Below, piece after piece: positions 11,880 through 23,369 of a stretch of 64,000 bases of DNA. Location: positions 100,877,823-100,941,822 of the forward strand of contig OW386291.2 of the NCBI GenBank assembly GCA_936432065.2, written 5' to 3'. Each line of letters opens with the position of its first letter. The stretch's first letter is position 1. This DNA is from Rutpela maculata. Taxonomy: Eukaryota; Arthropoda; Insecta; Coleoptera; Cerambycidae. The position numbers and the translations under genes are program-made. The notes under the pieces were generated by a model. It had not been told where the DNA came from and did not search any database. It worked only from the letters and a program-made list of their open reading frames with translations.

Positions 11880-12310
11880 ACTCTTCGCAAAAACGAAGAG
11901 TGTATTGTATTTGATCGGCATATTTCTAAATCAGTAAATATCGCTCGTAGAGAAAAAATTTTCATATCATTATGTTAGAGAACGAATTCTGAACAACTTT
12001 TAAAATGTCCGTCCGTCTGTCCGTTTGTCCGTCTGTCCGTCCGTCACGTTTCTTGTAAGCACGATAACTTAAGAAAGAAAAGTCCGATTGTATTGAAATT
12101 TAGAAAGTAAGTTAGCGTTAGCTAGAGGAAGAACTCTATTCTTTTTGAAAAAAATCAATCCGTAAATAAAAAAGTTATAAATCATTTAAATTTAAAAAAA
12201 AATGTTTTCTTAATTTTTGTCACTTGTACTAAAATAGTAATCTTGCCGAAATATTATTCTCTAAATTTTGTTTTGTTTATATATTTTACTAATATATATA
12301 TTTTATAATA

Positions 12311-14020
12311 ACACAGCCCCACAAAAAAAAAAAGTTCAAAGCAGCGAACTAGACCCATGTATTCCTATGTATTTTCAGTCGCTGAATCCGAATCCGGGGT
12401 CAAAAAAAATCGTACACCCCCAAAATCATTAGCTAAAGCCAAAAAACACCCTTGAAATGGGGTAAAAAGAATATTAAGCTACGAGAATAGTTGTTACATC
12501 TTAATCAATCGAATTATATAAATTAAAGTTAAACAGCAGCGTACATACAATAGATTTGAAACACACCCCCAGGGAGGGGCGAAAACTAGCTCCCATATAT
12601 AAAAAAATCGATTCAAAACAGCAATGACTGCTGAAAACGCTCAAAATGTCTAAGTTTTGTTAAAGTGATAAGAAACTGCATCAGGTCCAACGTAATCTTC
12701 ATAAACTGCCCCTATTGAGTTGAAAACAACCACCCCCAAGTTTAAAGGACACGAGAAAATCAAGAAAAAGCGTAAAATGCAACAGGATTTCTATTTTCAT
12801 GGATGCTATGATTGGCTGAAATTGCGTAGTATTCCAAAATAGAACTAGAAACTTACGTACCATCAATATTCTACAGTGTCAACCCTCAGAGGGTATGAAA
12901 CTAGCCCCTATGTAAGGTTTGACTATAAAAAGTTACAGTGACTTCTATAAAAATTCTAAACAAATGCGTTGTGTGGAAGAGAGAAGGAACTAGACTAAGA
13001 TCTACGCTGTGCTTGAAAATCACCCCCACGGGGTTGAGAGACGCCACCCCTATAAAAAATACGATGGAAATGAAACGAATAAGCAACAGTATAGCTTTTC
13101 CGTTACATCTTGAATTACGGTAGTTTACACCCTTTCTGGGGGTGTTATTTAATAACATTTATAGGACATGAGTTTCAAACTCTAAGTATCCAACACGATT
13201 TATGCCAATCATAGCATCCATAAAAATGTAAATCCGGTTGGTTTCTTTCTGTTTTTCTAGCATCATACAGATATAGGGGTAGTATCTCGTAACCCCGTGG
13301 GGGTGGTTTTCAAGCAAATCGTCGAACATAGCCTAGTTTCTTCTCTCTTCCACACAACGCAGGTGTTTCGAATTTTTATAGAAGTCACTGAAATTTTTTT
13401 ATAGTTAAATCTTACATAGGATGTAGTTTTCACACCCTCTGAGGGTTGACAGTGTAGGATGTTGATGGTGCGTAAGTTTCTGGTTCTATTTTAGAGTACT
13501 ACGTAATTTCAGCCAATCATAGCATGCATGAAAATAGAAATCCTGTTGGATTTTACGTTTTTTCTTGTTTTTCTCGTGTCCTTTGAACTTGAGGGTGGTT
13601 GTTCTCAACCCTATAGGGCAGTTTATGAAGATTACGTCGGACCTGATGTAGTTTCTTAACACTTTAACAAAACTTAGACATTTCGAGCTTTTTCAGCAGT
13701 CATTGCTGTTTTGGATCGATTTTTTTATATATGGGGGCTAGTTTTCGCCCCTCCCTGGGGGTGTGTTTCATATCTATTGTACGTACGCTGCTGTTTAACC
13801 TTAATTTGTATAATTCGATTGATTAAGAAGTAACAACTATTCTCGTAGCTTAATCTTCTCTGTATCCCATTTCAGGGGAGATTTTTGGCTCTAGCTAATG
13901 ATTTTGGGGGTGTACGATTTTTTTTGATCCCGGATTCGGATTCAGCGATCGAAAATACATGGGGATACATGGGTCTGGTTCGCTGCTTTGAACTTTTTTT
14001 TTTTTTTTGTGGGGCTGTGT
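12311..14020. mobile_element. Family B giant palindromic foldback element, copy 1, with AATA TSD
   Basis: The 1710-bp element begins ACACAGCCCCACAAAAA and ends with the inverse TTTTTGTGGGGCTGTGT. AATA flanks it at 12307-12310 and 14021-14024. Nearly the whole left half (12311 to about 13150) is the reverse complement of the right half, with runs such as TGTGTGGAAGAGAGAAG against CTTCTCTCTTCCACACA. Poly-A/poly-T tracts lie next to the tips. No ORF encodes a recognisable transposase. It is a foldback-type non-autonomous DNA element, and the superfamily is unassigned. Confidence 0.88.
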
Positions 14021-14095
14021 AATATATCTAATTCGTTGAAATATAATACTCGAATGATATACACTACAGACACTCAATTTTTATAGTGATGTGTG

Positions 14096-14162
14096 ATGGC
14101 CCAATGGCTTAAGCTTTGTCTGGCAATCCAAAGGGCTTGTGTTCTAATCCCGGGCAGGGTTT
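14096..14162 (+). other. tRNA-like segment inside the family C element
   Basis: TGGCCCAATGGCTTAAGC matches the form of a tRNA box A and D arm, and TGTTCTAATCCCGGG resembles box B (GGTTCGAATCC). Spacing is the same as in a normal tRNA, and the anticodon position would read GGC, but the stems are imperfect (about three of five pairs in the anticodon arm) and the acceptor is not clear. Long T tracts follow (14161-14190). It may be a degenerate tRNA or a tRNA-derived SINE head rather than a working gene. Confidence 0.4.
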
Positions 14163-14568
14163 TTTTTTCATTTTTTTTTTTTTCATATATTTTTTTACAA
14201 CAAAGTTGGTATCGCAAAATTTAGAATGTCTAAAAACTAATATTATTTATAAGAAAACTGTGGAGAGTTTTGAATGTGTAACAATTATATAAAAGCTCAG
14301 TAAATTGGCGAAGAGTGCCTACGTTTTTAGCTTGTTTGAATTTTCTATATTTCTCATTTACTTGAGTATAAGTTTCGTAATATGGTATGGTACAACTGAT
14401 TGAACTTGTGGTAGTAAAAGAAAGAGAGTACGTACATAACCAAAACATTTGTAGAAGAAGAACAATACTATTTAACTACCTGTTTTCTTTAATATTTATT
14501 TCTATAAATCTTTAAAAATTAAGCCAAAAATGAAAAAATATCATTACGGAAATATTTCCTATTTCAAT

Positions 14569-16028
14569 TAGGGATTGCAATACCGGTTAACCGGTTAACC
14601 GGTTAACCGGTTATTAGGACAAAAAACACATGATGATAATTACCGGTTATTTTAATTTTTTACCGGTTATTTCGGTAAATTCTAAACTTACGATATGTCA
14701 CGTATTCAACGTTTCTATTTATGTCAGTGACTAGTATTCACTAAATACAGAGTGACTGTCCCAACACTGAGCACTTTTAACAATAAATAAATAATATTAT
14801 AAAAAGTAAAACCCAGACACCAAGCTCTAAAAAATACAAGAGAGACATTGGCAATATTGTGCGATAGGAAATTGAATATTTCACTGCCGCAAATATCCGT
14901 AGAATACATTTAGAAGTATGTTATTACCAGTTCTTATTAACTTATCGACCCACCAATATCGATTGAGGAAGGACATCTTCAGCTGGTGGTATTCTATGCA
15001 CAAATATCAAACGACTAACAGATATAGCTTTGAAAAATTAACCCTTTTAACAGGCCGTTTTTAAAAAATATTGTATTTTTAGATTAGGTATTCAGTAAAT
15101 GCCCTATTTGAATTTATGTTTATAATTTTTGTTATTTAAGTTGATATTTTTGTTATTTACAGAATAATTATTTATTTAAATTTATTTCATTTGTATTTTT
15201 TCCTTTTGATAAAAAACCTTTGGTTTGTTCATTATATTAAATATACGTATATAATAGTATATTATTCAACGAACATATTATTCACGAGGGTGAAGTTTAA
15301 GACACGAGCCGTAGGCGAATGTCGTAAATCACCAGAGTAGCCATTATATGCGAGTAAAATACTATACATTGTCCACGACTATTAGATATTTTTGTTAAAT
15401 TGTTTACTGAAGAAATTAATTGAAGAAATTAATTAAGTAATATGTAAAATTATTGTAAATAACGTTGACGTTTAAATTTAACTTGACACATAACGGCCTA
15501 CTCAATCAAATTTAAAAACGAAATTGTGTGATAAAAGAGGGTTTGTTTCTGAAACGCTAAATAGTTATCTATTCATAAATTTGATAATAACAGTAAAATT
15601 GTTCACACAATTGTAGCTATGACAGTTAACAAATAATTATATTTAAGAAACTAGCCATAAATTCTACTAAAAGTTGCGAGATTGCACTCGAATTGAAAAA
15701 ATACCTGCCCGTGATTTCTTATAAACAACTGACTGTCCTTATTATTCACTACTGAATACTGAAATCATTATTCACTGCAGGGAATAATGGATAGCATTAT
15801 CCTTGAGGAAACACATACATAATGAGTAAGTACATTATTTAATAGTCGTGGAAAAAATTTTTTTTTGTCAAATTTAGATAATTTTGTACATGGAAAAAGA
15901 TAATTGCCATTTTCGCCACCCTAATCATTCATTCTAAAAATTACCGGTAAATACCGGTTAACCGGTTATTTCCATTTTTATTTACCGATTTACCGGTTAT
16001 TAAAACTTCCGGTAAATTGCAATCCCTA
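14569..16028. mobile_element. Second non-autonomous hAT-type transposon with 8-bp TSDs
   Basis: The 1460-bp element starts TAGGGATTGCAATACCGG and ends with the inverse, TTGCAATCCCTA. Perfect 8-bp direct repeats ATTTCAAT flank it at 14561-14568 and 16029-16036. Subterminal sequence carries multiple ACCGGTTA units, including four tandem CCGGTTAA copies at about 14583-14613, mirrored by ACCGGTTAACCGGTTA near 15950. No transposase is encoded. Its TIRs differ from the hAT at 7394-8797, so a separate hAT source must have moved it. Confidence 0.92.
15240..15400. repeat. Repeat L, related in inverse to 26400-26585
   Basis: Contains CACGAGGGTGAAG, GACACGAGCCGTAGGCGAA and TAGCCATTATATGCGAG. Their reverse complements occur at 26430-26560 in the same order. 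The arrangement is itself partly palindromic around the CGAGCCGNAGGCGA core. It lies inside the second hAT element and probably arrived as its own insertion. Class unknown. Confidence 0.55.
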
Positions 16029-16504
16029 ATTTCAATTTCTGAGAACTGGCTATATGTATGGAACACGTCTTGTTTTGCGGATGTGCCTCCCAAGATTTCT
16101 TTAGCGAAGCTGTTAAAAATAATGGGGTAATATTTTGTTACATCCATTGAAATCAAAATCTGTTTAGTATTCGACACTTGTATCTTAGTTCCAGCTACCG
16201 TTCCCGTGGAAATGGACGAGCAACAAAGTTGGATGATTGGAATTGGAATAAACCTGTAGTGAATTAATTATAGAATCTTGAAGAGGCTCCTCTATTTGCT
16301 GTAATGTGTACGTTTAAGTACTTTACTGAACTATATTGGAAAATATTAAAAAATAAATGAGAAATGTAGGTATTTGAAGATGTTTAATATTCTATTTATT
16401 TAATTTTCAGATTTTAAACAGGAAATCGGTTTAATTATTTGAACATTCCAAGGCCATATACAGTACGGGGACCCAACTAGGCGTATAGGAAATACTATAT
16501 CATG

Positions 16505-17275
16505 TAGCTCAGCCGATAGGGACACTCTCGTAACCTTTGAATGAGCGAATGGATTTTTTTTCAAATTTGGTGTGGGGATATGGGATGAAATTTCCAATTA
16601 TATGTTGTAAAGAAGCTAAATGGACTACTTCCGGTTTCGATGCAATTGACATGAAAATCAAATTTTTAAATGGGACAATCTGCATATTTTTGCATATTTG
16701 GATCCTGCTAGTCAAAATACATATGAACTGACCCGACCCTCAAATATTATTTTAATTTTCAGAAATATAGATTATTTAATTTTTTCTTTTCTTCAAATTT
16801 AGTACAAAGAGAAGGTAGAAATTATGCATATCATTTTTTTCGTAATTAAATAACAGCTTGTCCCATTGGAGTTTTATTAAAAAAAATAGTTTTCATTGAA
16901 AAACCAATATCGTTGAATAAATAGTGTTTAATATTAGTGTCTGAAGGGGAAATATTGTAAAACAATATTACAAACCACTGTTTACCAACTTTGGCAAAAT
17001 CCCGGCCTTCTATGATTAAACGAAAAATTACAAAATCTACATTTTTTTTAAATTAAAATAATATTTGAGGGTCAGATCATATGTACTTTGGCCAGCAGAA
17101 TCCAAAAATGCAAAGATATACAGGTTGTCCCATATAAAAAATTTATTTTCATGTCAATTGCGTCGAAACCGGAAGTCGGACATTTTGGGTCTTTACATGA
17201 TATAATTGGAAATTTCATCCCATATCACTACACCAAATTTGAAAGTGTCCCTATCAGCTGAGCCACCCGGTATAC
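16505..17275. repeat. Foldback repeat with arms of about 220-260 bp
   Basis: The left arm from AGCTCAGCCGATAGGGACAC (about 16506) through CCTCAAATATTATTTTAAT (about 16755) is mirrored by the right arm from about 17045 to GTGTCCCTATCAGCTGAGC (about 17262). Arm identity is high but not perfect, and the loop is about 290 bp. Outer flanks carry TATA on both sides, so a TA duplication (Tc1/mariner-like) is possible but not proven. ORFs inside it are unrelated chance frames. Confidence 0.75.
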
Positions 17276-17727
17276 TAATTAATATAAATATGTACCATAG
17301 GTTATGAGAGCAGGGGATCCAAGGCACTGCATCCTCTCTGTCGACTGTCGATATTATTTGTTATTCCACTAATGTTGTAAAATTTGCGCATTGCTTTAAA
17401 AAGTATATTAATCTGTTAAAATGAATACTTATCGAACAGATAAGAAAGTACAAATAATTAAATGATGTCACTTTCAATGCATAATACAATAATATATATA
17501 ATTTTTGATTCTCCGTACTTTATGTTGAAATGCGGAATTTACCTAATCAAATTTTGTGATAGTTTTTGGTCAAATTGTGTTGCCAAAGGGAATATATTTG
17601 TTTTTTATTATAATTGAATTGTTCCTCATGCTTCGGAGTTGCAATAGCACGCACCCTGGCGTGCGAAGAATAAACCAGAGAGATTCGCTGCAAAGTCGCC
17701 GCTTCTCGCACAATTGTTGTTAATTAT

Positions 17728-17939
17728 ACTCTTCGCAAAAATGAAAGAGTGTATTGTATTTGATCGGCACATTTCTAAATCAGTAAATATCGCTCGTAGA
17801 AAAAAAAATTTCATATCATTATGTTAGTGAATTCTGAACAACTTTCAAAATGTCCGTCTGTCAGTCCGTTCGTCACGCTTCTTGTAAGCACGATAATTTA
17901 AGAAACAAAAGTCCGATTGTATTGAAATTTGGAATTTGA
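17728..17939 (+). mobile_element. Family C Helentron-like element, 5' fragment
   Basis: Starts ACTCTTCGC and matches the 5' 210 bp of the copy at 11880, including GTATTTGATCGGCA, AATATCGCTCGTAGA, the (GTCC/GTCT) microsatellite and AAGTCCGATTGTATTGAAAT. Homology stops at about 17939 and no 3' end follows, so the copy is truncated. Confidence 0.75.
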
Positions 17940-18758
17940 CGTTGCAACTCGTATGTGAACAATTTTGTATTTTAGTAGATACTCATTTTCGTAATTTTGT
18001 GCTAATTTTTACTATAAAGTTGATATTTTGTGCTCATCTTATTTCTCCAGTAATAGGACAACTCGCGATCTTGACGATATGATTCGCAAATAAAAAAATC
18101 CCATTTTTTAATATATTGTAGTATAATGCAGGATTTGACTGCCATTGTCCAATGAAATGGTTTCTTCCGGGTGTTGCCATGGAAGTCGAATTTGACTTGA
18201 CGTTTCACTGGTCATGTTGCCAACTTCTTAAGGGGAATTCTGAAGACTGAAGTCATTGTGTTCCTTCTGCTCCTTGTATATACTTTGGCGCTACTTCGCT
18301 TCGCTGCCCATGACTGTTTTAACCTCTAGTGCTTGGCAAAGCCAGTCTCCATGTGTTACTCAGTCGATATTCATCTTCTCTAATTTCTAGTTATTCTCTA
18401 ATTATCTCTGAAGACCAGTCTATACATTACAATATCTATAGTGTAAGGTAATATTCCTTTTCTTGATTGTTATTACATTTAAAGTATGTCGAATTCCATG
18501 GACTTTAAGTTTCTGCAGCTGCATTTGATAAATGTGTATACCTACTTTGTTTTTTACTATATGATATGTGACATAAATGATGAAACTGAAAATAAAGGTA
18601 AGTAAACTCTAAAAAATGACAAATAAACGTCTGAGGGCAAAAATTTCAAAACATAATATTGAGAATGTACTTAATGAATTATTTATTGGTGAAATATTCT
18701 ACCCACATACCACTCGTGCTTTAAAATTTGATCTATTTTTTGCTCAAGCTAAGTTGCC
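17940..18758. other. Intergenic stretch, nothing recognised
   Basis: Some slightly GC-richer sequence (18230-18420) but no open frame of note and no repeat found. Confidence 0.4.
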
Positions 18759-19225
18759 AAGTGGATAAAGTAAAAAAAAATATTTTGAGGTTTCTGGTTC
18801 TTGTACACAGACTAAAACACATTTTTTTTCATCCCCTTTAATAATGAGGTGGGGGTGGTCATGGGGGTGGCTAATGCCAAATTTTTTTTTGAGACCTTAG
18901 CTTCTCTTGTCTATACTAAATATCAATTTTATGAACTCTTATCTGCTTGATTTACCTATTTACTCCAAATTTACCCCCAAACCCTTCGGAACAAGATGAA
19001 AATATAATCTAGTTCTAGATCTTGTTAAAGTACATATGTGTACCAAATTTCAAGTCAATATCTCAAACGGTTCCAAAGTAAACGTGCGCACAAAAAAAGT
19101 TACAGACCGACAGACAGACAGAAATTTTTTTTTCGCTCAAACTTGAAATCTCGACGTTTTATGACATTCTAAACCTATTTGAACATAAAAATTTTTAAAA
19201 AAATTTTTCCACTGGATGTGGAAGT
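18759..19225 (-). mobile_element. Family A Helentron-like element, 3'-truncated, copy 2
   Basis: Minus-strand copy. Its 5' end, ACTTCCACATCCAGTGGAA in inverse, lies at about 19207-19225. The GTCT-type microsatellite, GTGCGCACGTTTACTTTGG and the GGGGGTGG block follow leftward. It stops near 18759 in the block that reads TCATCCACCCC in full copies, so the 3' third with the subterminal repeat is missing. Confidence 0.75.
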
Positions 19226-19439
19226 AAAATAATGCCAGTTTTTATTTTGCTTCGTATATTTTAATATTTTCCATAAAATGTCAGAGGTAACCACATAATC
19301 AAAATAATTATTTGCCATGCTTTCACTAACTCGTAGAGGCTCTGAACGATTAGTTGTATTTTTGTTTTCATGTAAACTGGAAGGGTTAAAATCGGTTAAA
19401 ATTGGATAGACGATCTAAATATGCTTGTGTAAATAGGCT

Positions 19440-20290
19440 GTTCTTTTTTTTAAATAATACTATTCCTAGTGGGATTTTTACCATCTAGCCTGTCTTCGTT
19501 TTGAACAAAATTATCGCTGCGATAAATGTAATTGTTTTCTTCAGAACTTACTGGAGGAACTCCAGGTGGTATAAAAATGTCGTCACCAGTTTTTACTAAT
19601 ACGTGACTAGCTAAAGACGTTAAAAATGTACGTATTTCATCGTAGGAATAACCATAGCCAAAACAATAAAGCATATCATCAAGTTCTTTTTCTTCTGACG
19701 GCACGAAACACATGTAGTGATATTATGTAAAGTATTCAAAAAATGACCTAAGCTGATTTTTTTTTTCCCATAAGTATTAATATAAATTCCATTACTATAG
19801 AAATAACGTTTAAATCAAATTTGTCTGTCCTGACATATTTAGTATCCACGACATAAATGTTTATAACAAATCTGAAACTTCTTGTTTACATTTATGTTTA
19901 TTCAGATTAGTAGTCGTGTTTTTTTATAGTTTTAAAACATCCAGCTATAGCTTCTCTTAAGATACCGGCAGCTTTATCAGGAATTGTCAATTTATTCTCA
20001 TGAACCAAGTTTTCTTCGCCTGATTCACTTGTGACTGACAACAAAAATCCTTTTAGCTTTATTATCACTTGAATGAACTGTTGTTGTATTTTCTTTGTGT
20101 TCACAAAACACTTTGTTTGCTTGAATGCTTTTCTAATCTCTTTCTTATATTTCCACTGCTATAATAATCTAATTTTTCTTCCGTCATTTCTTCAAATATA
20201 TCATTAAGGCGTGTTTTTAGAAATATTAGAGTTAAGACTTCTTTTTTGCAAAACAGCAAGATAAACCTCCTTAAATAAAATATTTAACGC
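19440..20290 (-). pseudogene. Uncharacterised multicopy protein, N-terminal and middle remnant
   Basis: Minus-strand frames read, in order: FKEVYLAVLQKRSLNSNISK (about 20290-20220), RLNDIFEEMTEEKLDYYS then GNIRKRLEKH (about 20210-20115), TTTVHSSDNKAKRIFVVSHK (about 20065-20010), and at 19713-19450 FGYGYSYDEIRTFLTSLASH, FIPPGVPPV, SDNFVQNEDRLDGKN. Frameshifts and stops separate the blocks. By recollection these are the upstream parts of the same uncharacterised multicopy family whose later parts lie at 9.06-10.85 kb, since family members have a DNID-like plus LDGKN motif before a VFDRY motif. A GT donor-like site at the DG codon (about 19467) could make the last block an exon, but decay makes this weak. 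Confidence 0.45.
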
Positions 20291-20299
20291 TACTTTAAA

Positions 20300-23200
20300 T
20301 TAATTTTTTTCTTTCAGTTGTTTAGTTTTAATTTTTTTTTGCTAATATATTTTGCATAATAAATTTTATGATAATTTCCATTAGCCCAAATAAATCTGAA
20401 TAAATGTGTAACCTGCCTTGTATTTCTGTATCACAATGCGACACTGCAGCTTTAATATATATTTTTTTTCTAGTTTCCGCACCCCTTCCTGTACAAACTG
20501 GTACTTAAAGATGTTCTTAATTTATTCTTAATTTTTCTGGATTTTCCACAAATCAGACAATGCCATTTAATTTTAAACTGATTTTTTTTTCTTTATTATA
20601 ACTACATGAAGGCTCACTTGTATCTTTTATCGCGTTACTAATATCAGAGACAATACGTATTATCTTTGCTAATGTTATTTATTACAAAAAGATGTCAGAC
20701 AAGAATAATGAAATCGGTATCGAAGGGTGTGCAAATAAGTGCCACCACTTTGTTTTATGAAAATTTTAATGAAATTGCATATTTTCTTTCATTTACACAA
20801 TTAATAATAGACCTGATGCCAGTAACAGTTGGTTTTTATCCATTAGATTTTCACTGCTTTCAGCAGTTTCGTAAAACAAACATGTAGTTTTTCTCCATTG
20901 ATAAAAATGAATCTACAATATACATAAACTGTAATAGCCTACATGTAAGTAAAATAGTATATACTTATTAATAATTATCCAGACAATAATGAGGCCAGCA
21001 GCCGATACGTTTCTTGATGGCGCGAGAAAGTAGCGGGGGCGGGAAAGGAAGCCTCGCGTCTTCGTCGCCGTACTGTGCTTCGTTGTGTTTCAAGGGCTTT
21101 TAGTTAAGAAATTAGATCCAGCATTAATCGAGACAAAATGAAGCCTATTAAATTTGTCAGTTTTTGGTGAAAGAAAAAATTGAATACCTCGTTATATAAG
21201 CGAGTTATGGCGAGTTAAGAATTAGAAAAATGTTGCTGATTTGTGTATCTTTTTGAATTTTGCTAGTTTTTTTATGTTAATTTTTTAATTATTGCAATAA
21301 ATTATACTTCAAATTAAAAAGCAATGTGTATTTGTCAAAACCAAAAAAAAATTGTATTTTTATCTGTTTTAGTTCTAAAGTTATATTTGATTAAATCTTA
21401 AATTTCTAAATTTCTTTTTTTTTAGTTTTTTTCTTATATCTTCGGTCTCGACCAATGGAGAGTGTCGCCAATTTTGATTTCCTATGTAAAATAACATGCT
21501 TTAATAAGTAGTGAAGGACCCATCTGGTTATACTTCCGTATTGGGTAGGTCGAGAAAGAGAAGGCTTTTCGCGCTCTGCCCGACGGGCTATTGACGAAAA
21601 AAAGTCCAATTAAAAAATTGAGGATGTCTAATATTTGATAAAGTGGTGACTGATAAAATATTAAAATGGAAAAAAGATTTATATTGCCGAATATCAAGGT
21701 CCGAAGTCCCTATCCCTTTTCCCGCAAATGCATTATGCCCCTCCCTCCCTTTCTATTGCTTGGATTGCTATAATTTTTTTTTAAATTATAGATAAAAAAA
21801 TCCTCACTTTCCTGTAGAAAGATTCTCCTCTGAACCCTTTTCTCTTGCTCAAAAACGCATTTGGAAAGAAATGCAAAAGGTTTTTCCCCTCCCACAGGTT
21901 TGTTTATTTGAAAAAAATTAATCAGTCAAATATTAGAGGTAATAGTAAATTCCATTTTGGTTTTTCAAAATCGCACGACAGAGAAAAAAGTTATAGGGGG
22001 TTGAATAATGCTCCTTTCCCTACCTCCCTCCTCCCCTAATTGGCCCACCACACCCATCCTCTGGCTTCATTAATTTCACCTGCTTCAAAAAAATCTCATC
22101 TCCCTAACTCCTTTTTTCGTGAAAAAATGAACGAATTACTATTTTGTATATTAATGTTACGGCAAAAAAGCGTATTTCAAAAAAAAAAAATCACGAAAAG
22201 TTGCCGTCCGATTTGAAAAAAAAAAATAACCAGACTATGTGCCTCCACGAGATCTTTAACCTTTTTTTCGTCAAGTCAATAATAAGTTATAGTGAAAAAA
22301 CATGATTTTGCGAAATTTAAATGCGAATTTCTCCCCCTCCCGCGATTCTCTGAACTAACTTGCTAACATGATAAAAGAGAACGCGCGTAACCGAATTGTA
22401 AAAAAAAAATTTTTAAAGTTGGTTTCAAAACTCCCCTTTTTCTCTCCAAATCCGCTCCAGTATTAGTGATACACACATATACCTACATTTCTAATACATT
22501 ATTAATACAATACTGCATTTTCTATTTTTGGTATGTGCATATTTAATTAATTTAATTAACATTTCATTTATTATTACTTGTTGTACTTGTTTTTCAACAA
22601 TGAATAATAATAATCAATATTATTTTGCTTACATCGGAAGCTCTAATATATAAAATTAATTTAATTTCCAATATGTCAACCTGATGCAATATTTCACTGC
22701 ACTATTTAGTATCAGTAGATGCACACATGAAAATAATTTTTCCCAGTGCCCTTTTTAAGTATACAATCAGCAGTTTTATTATCCATCCTGACTGGGAGCA
22801 ATTTGCAACCCTTTCAAACTACTATACTTTGTGAATTAACTTGGTCTATAAGTGAATAGAATTTCCATCCATATAAAATCCCCCACATTGAACTACATAT
22901 CCGGCAGCTATCGCAAGCAAGCATGGCTAACTCAATGAAGTCGGCCAAATACAAAGTAGATGAGACAGGCGAACACAAATAAAACTTGTCTACTTTATTT
23001 GAAATTCAAAATGATGATCACTTTCTTCTTTCCATTCAGATGCTAAAATATTTATTGAAAGAAGTGTAATGAGTTTCTACAGATACTACATGCAGCCAAT
23101 TGGTTTATTTCAAAGTAACGGATATCTTATCATTTTAGACAAATCTTGTACTAGGTGTCGTTTTACATTATGGATGAAAATAGTTTATTGCTAACATCTT

Positions 23201-23369
23201 AAATTGCTAGATTGGCTCTGTGGTAATTAACCATAATAAATAAATTATTGGAAATTAATAAGATGTTTATTCAAATTCAATGTAACATTCAAAAATAATA
23301 TTTATAATTATTTAAGTTTTTGCTGTTATTTTTTATATCTATAGATACAGCATCTTAAGTATGTAGGCA
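20300..23369. other. Long gene-free stretch with GC-rich and pyrimidine-rich patches
   Basis: No coding signal of note. A GC-rich patch sits at 20995-21090 (GCGGGGGCGGGAAAGG, GTCTTCGTCGCCGTAC). From 21700 to 22460 there are recurring C-rich clusters (CCCCTCCCTCCC, CTCCCTCCTCCCC, CTCCCCCTCCCGCG) separated by poly-A or poly-T runs, possibly a degenerate tandem array. The remainder is AT-rich without recognised repeats. Confidence 0.4.

Larger units (their letters stand above)
11880..14316 (+). mobile_element. Family C Helentron-like element, interrupted by family B foldback
   Basis: The 5' end ACTCTTCGC is at 11880 and is immediately followed by its partial inverse CGAAGAGT, forming a short terminal hairpin. 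A (GTCC/GTCT)n microsatellite lies at about 12007-12045. The 3' subterminal copies of GCGAAGAGT are near 14250 (degenerate) and 14308-14316. Subterminal inverted repeats plus a GTCY microsatellite near the 5' end repeat the DINE-1/Helentron layout seen in family A with unrelated sequence. Family B (12311-14020) is inserted in the middle. Without it the element is about 730 bp. It is non-coding and carries a tRNA-like segment. Confidence 0.65.

Noticed and set aside
12901..13158. ORFs on both strands inside family B (also 31952-32500, 51541-51855)
   Set aside because: These frames sit in mirrored arms of a foldback. Similar peptides at both arms reflect the palindrome and not coding constraint.
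14096..14162. Functional tRNA gene
   Set aside because: Stem pairing is poor and the acceptor stem is not recognisable, so it is recorded only as tRNA-like.
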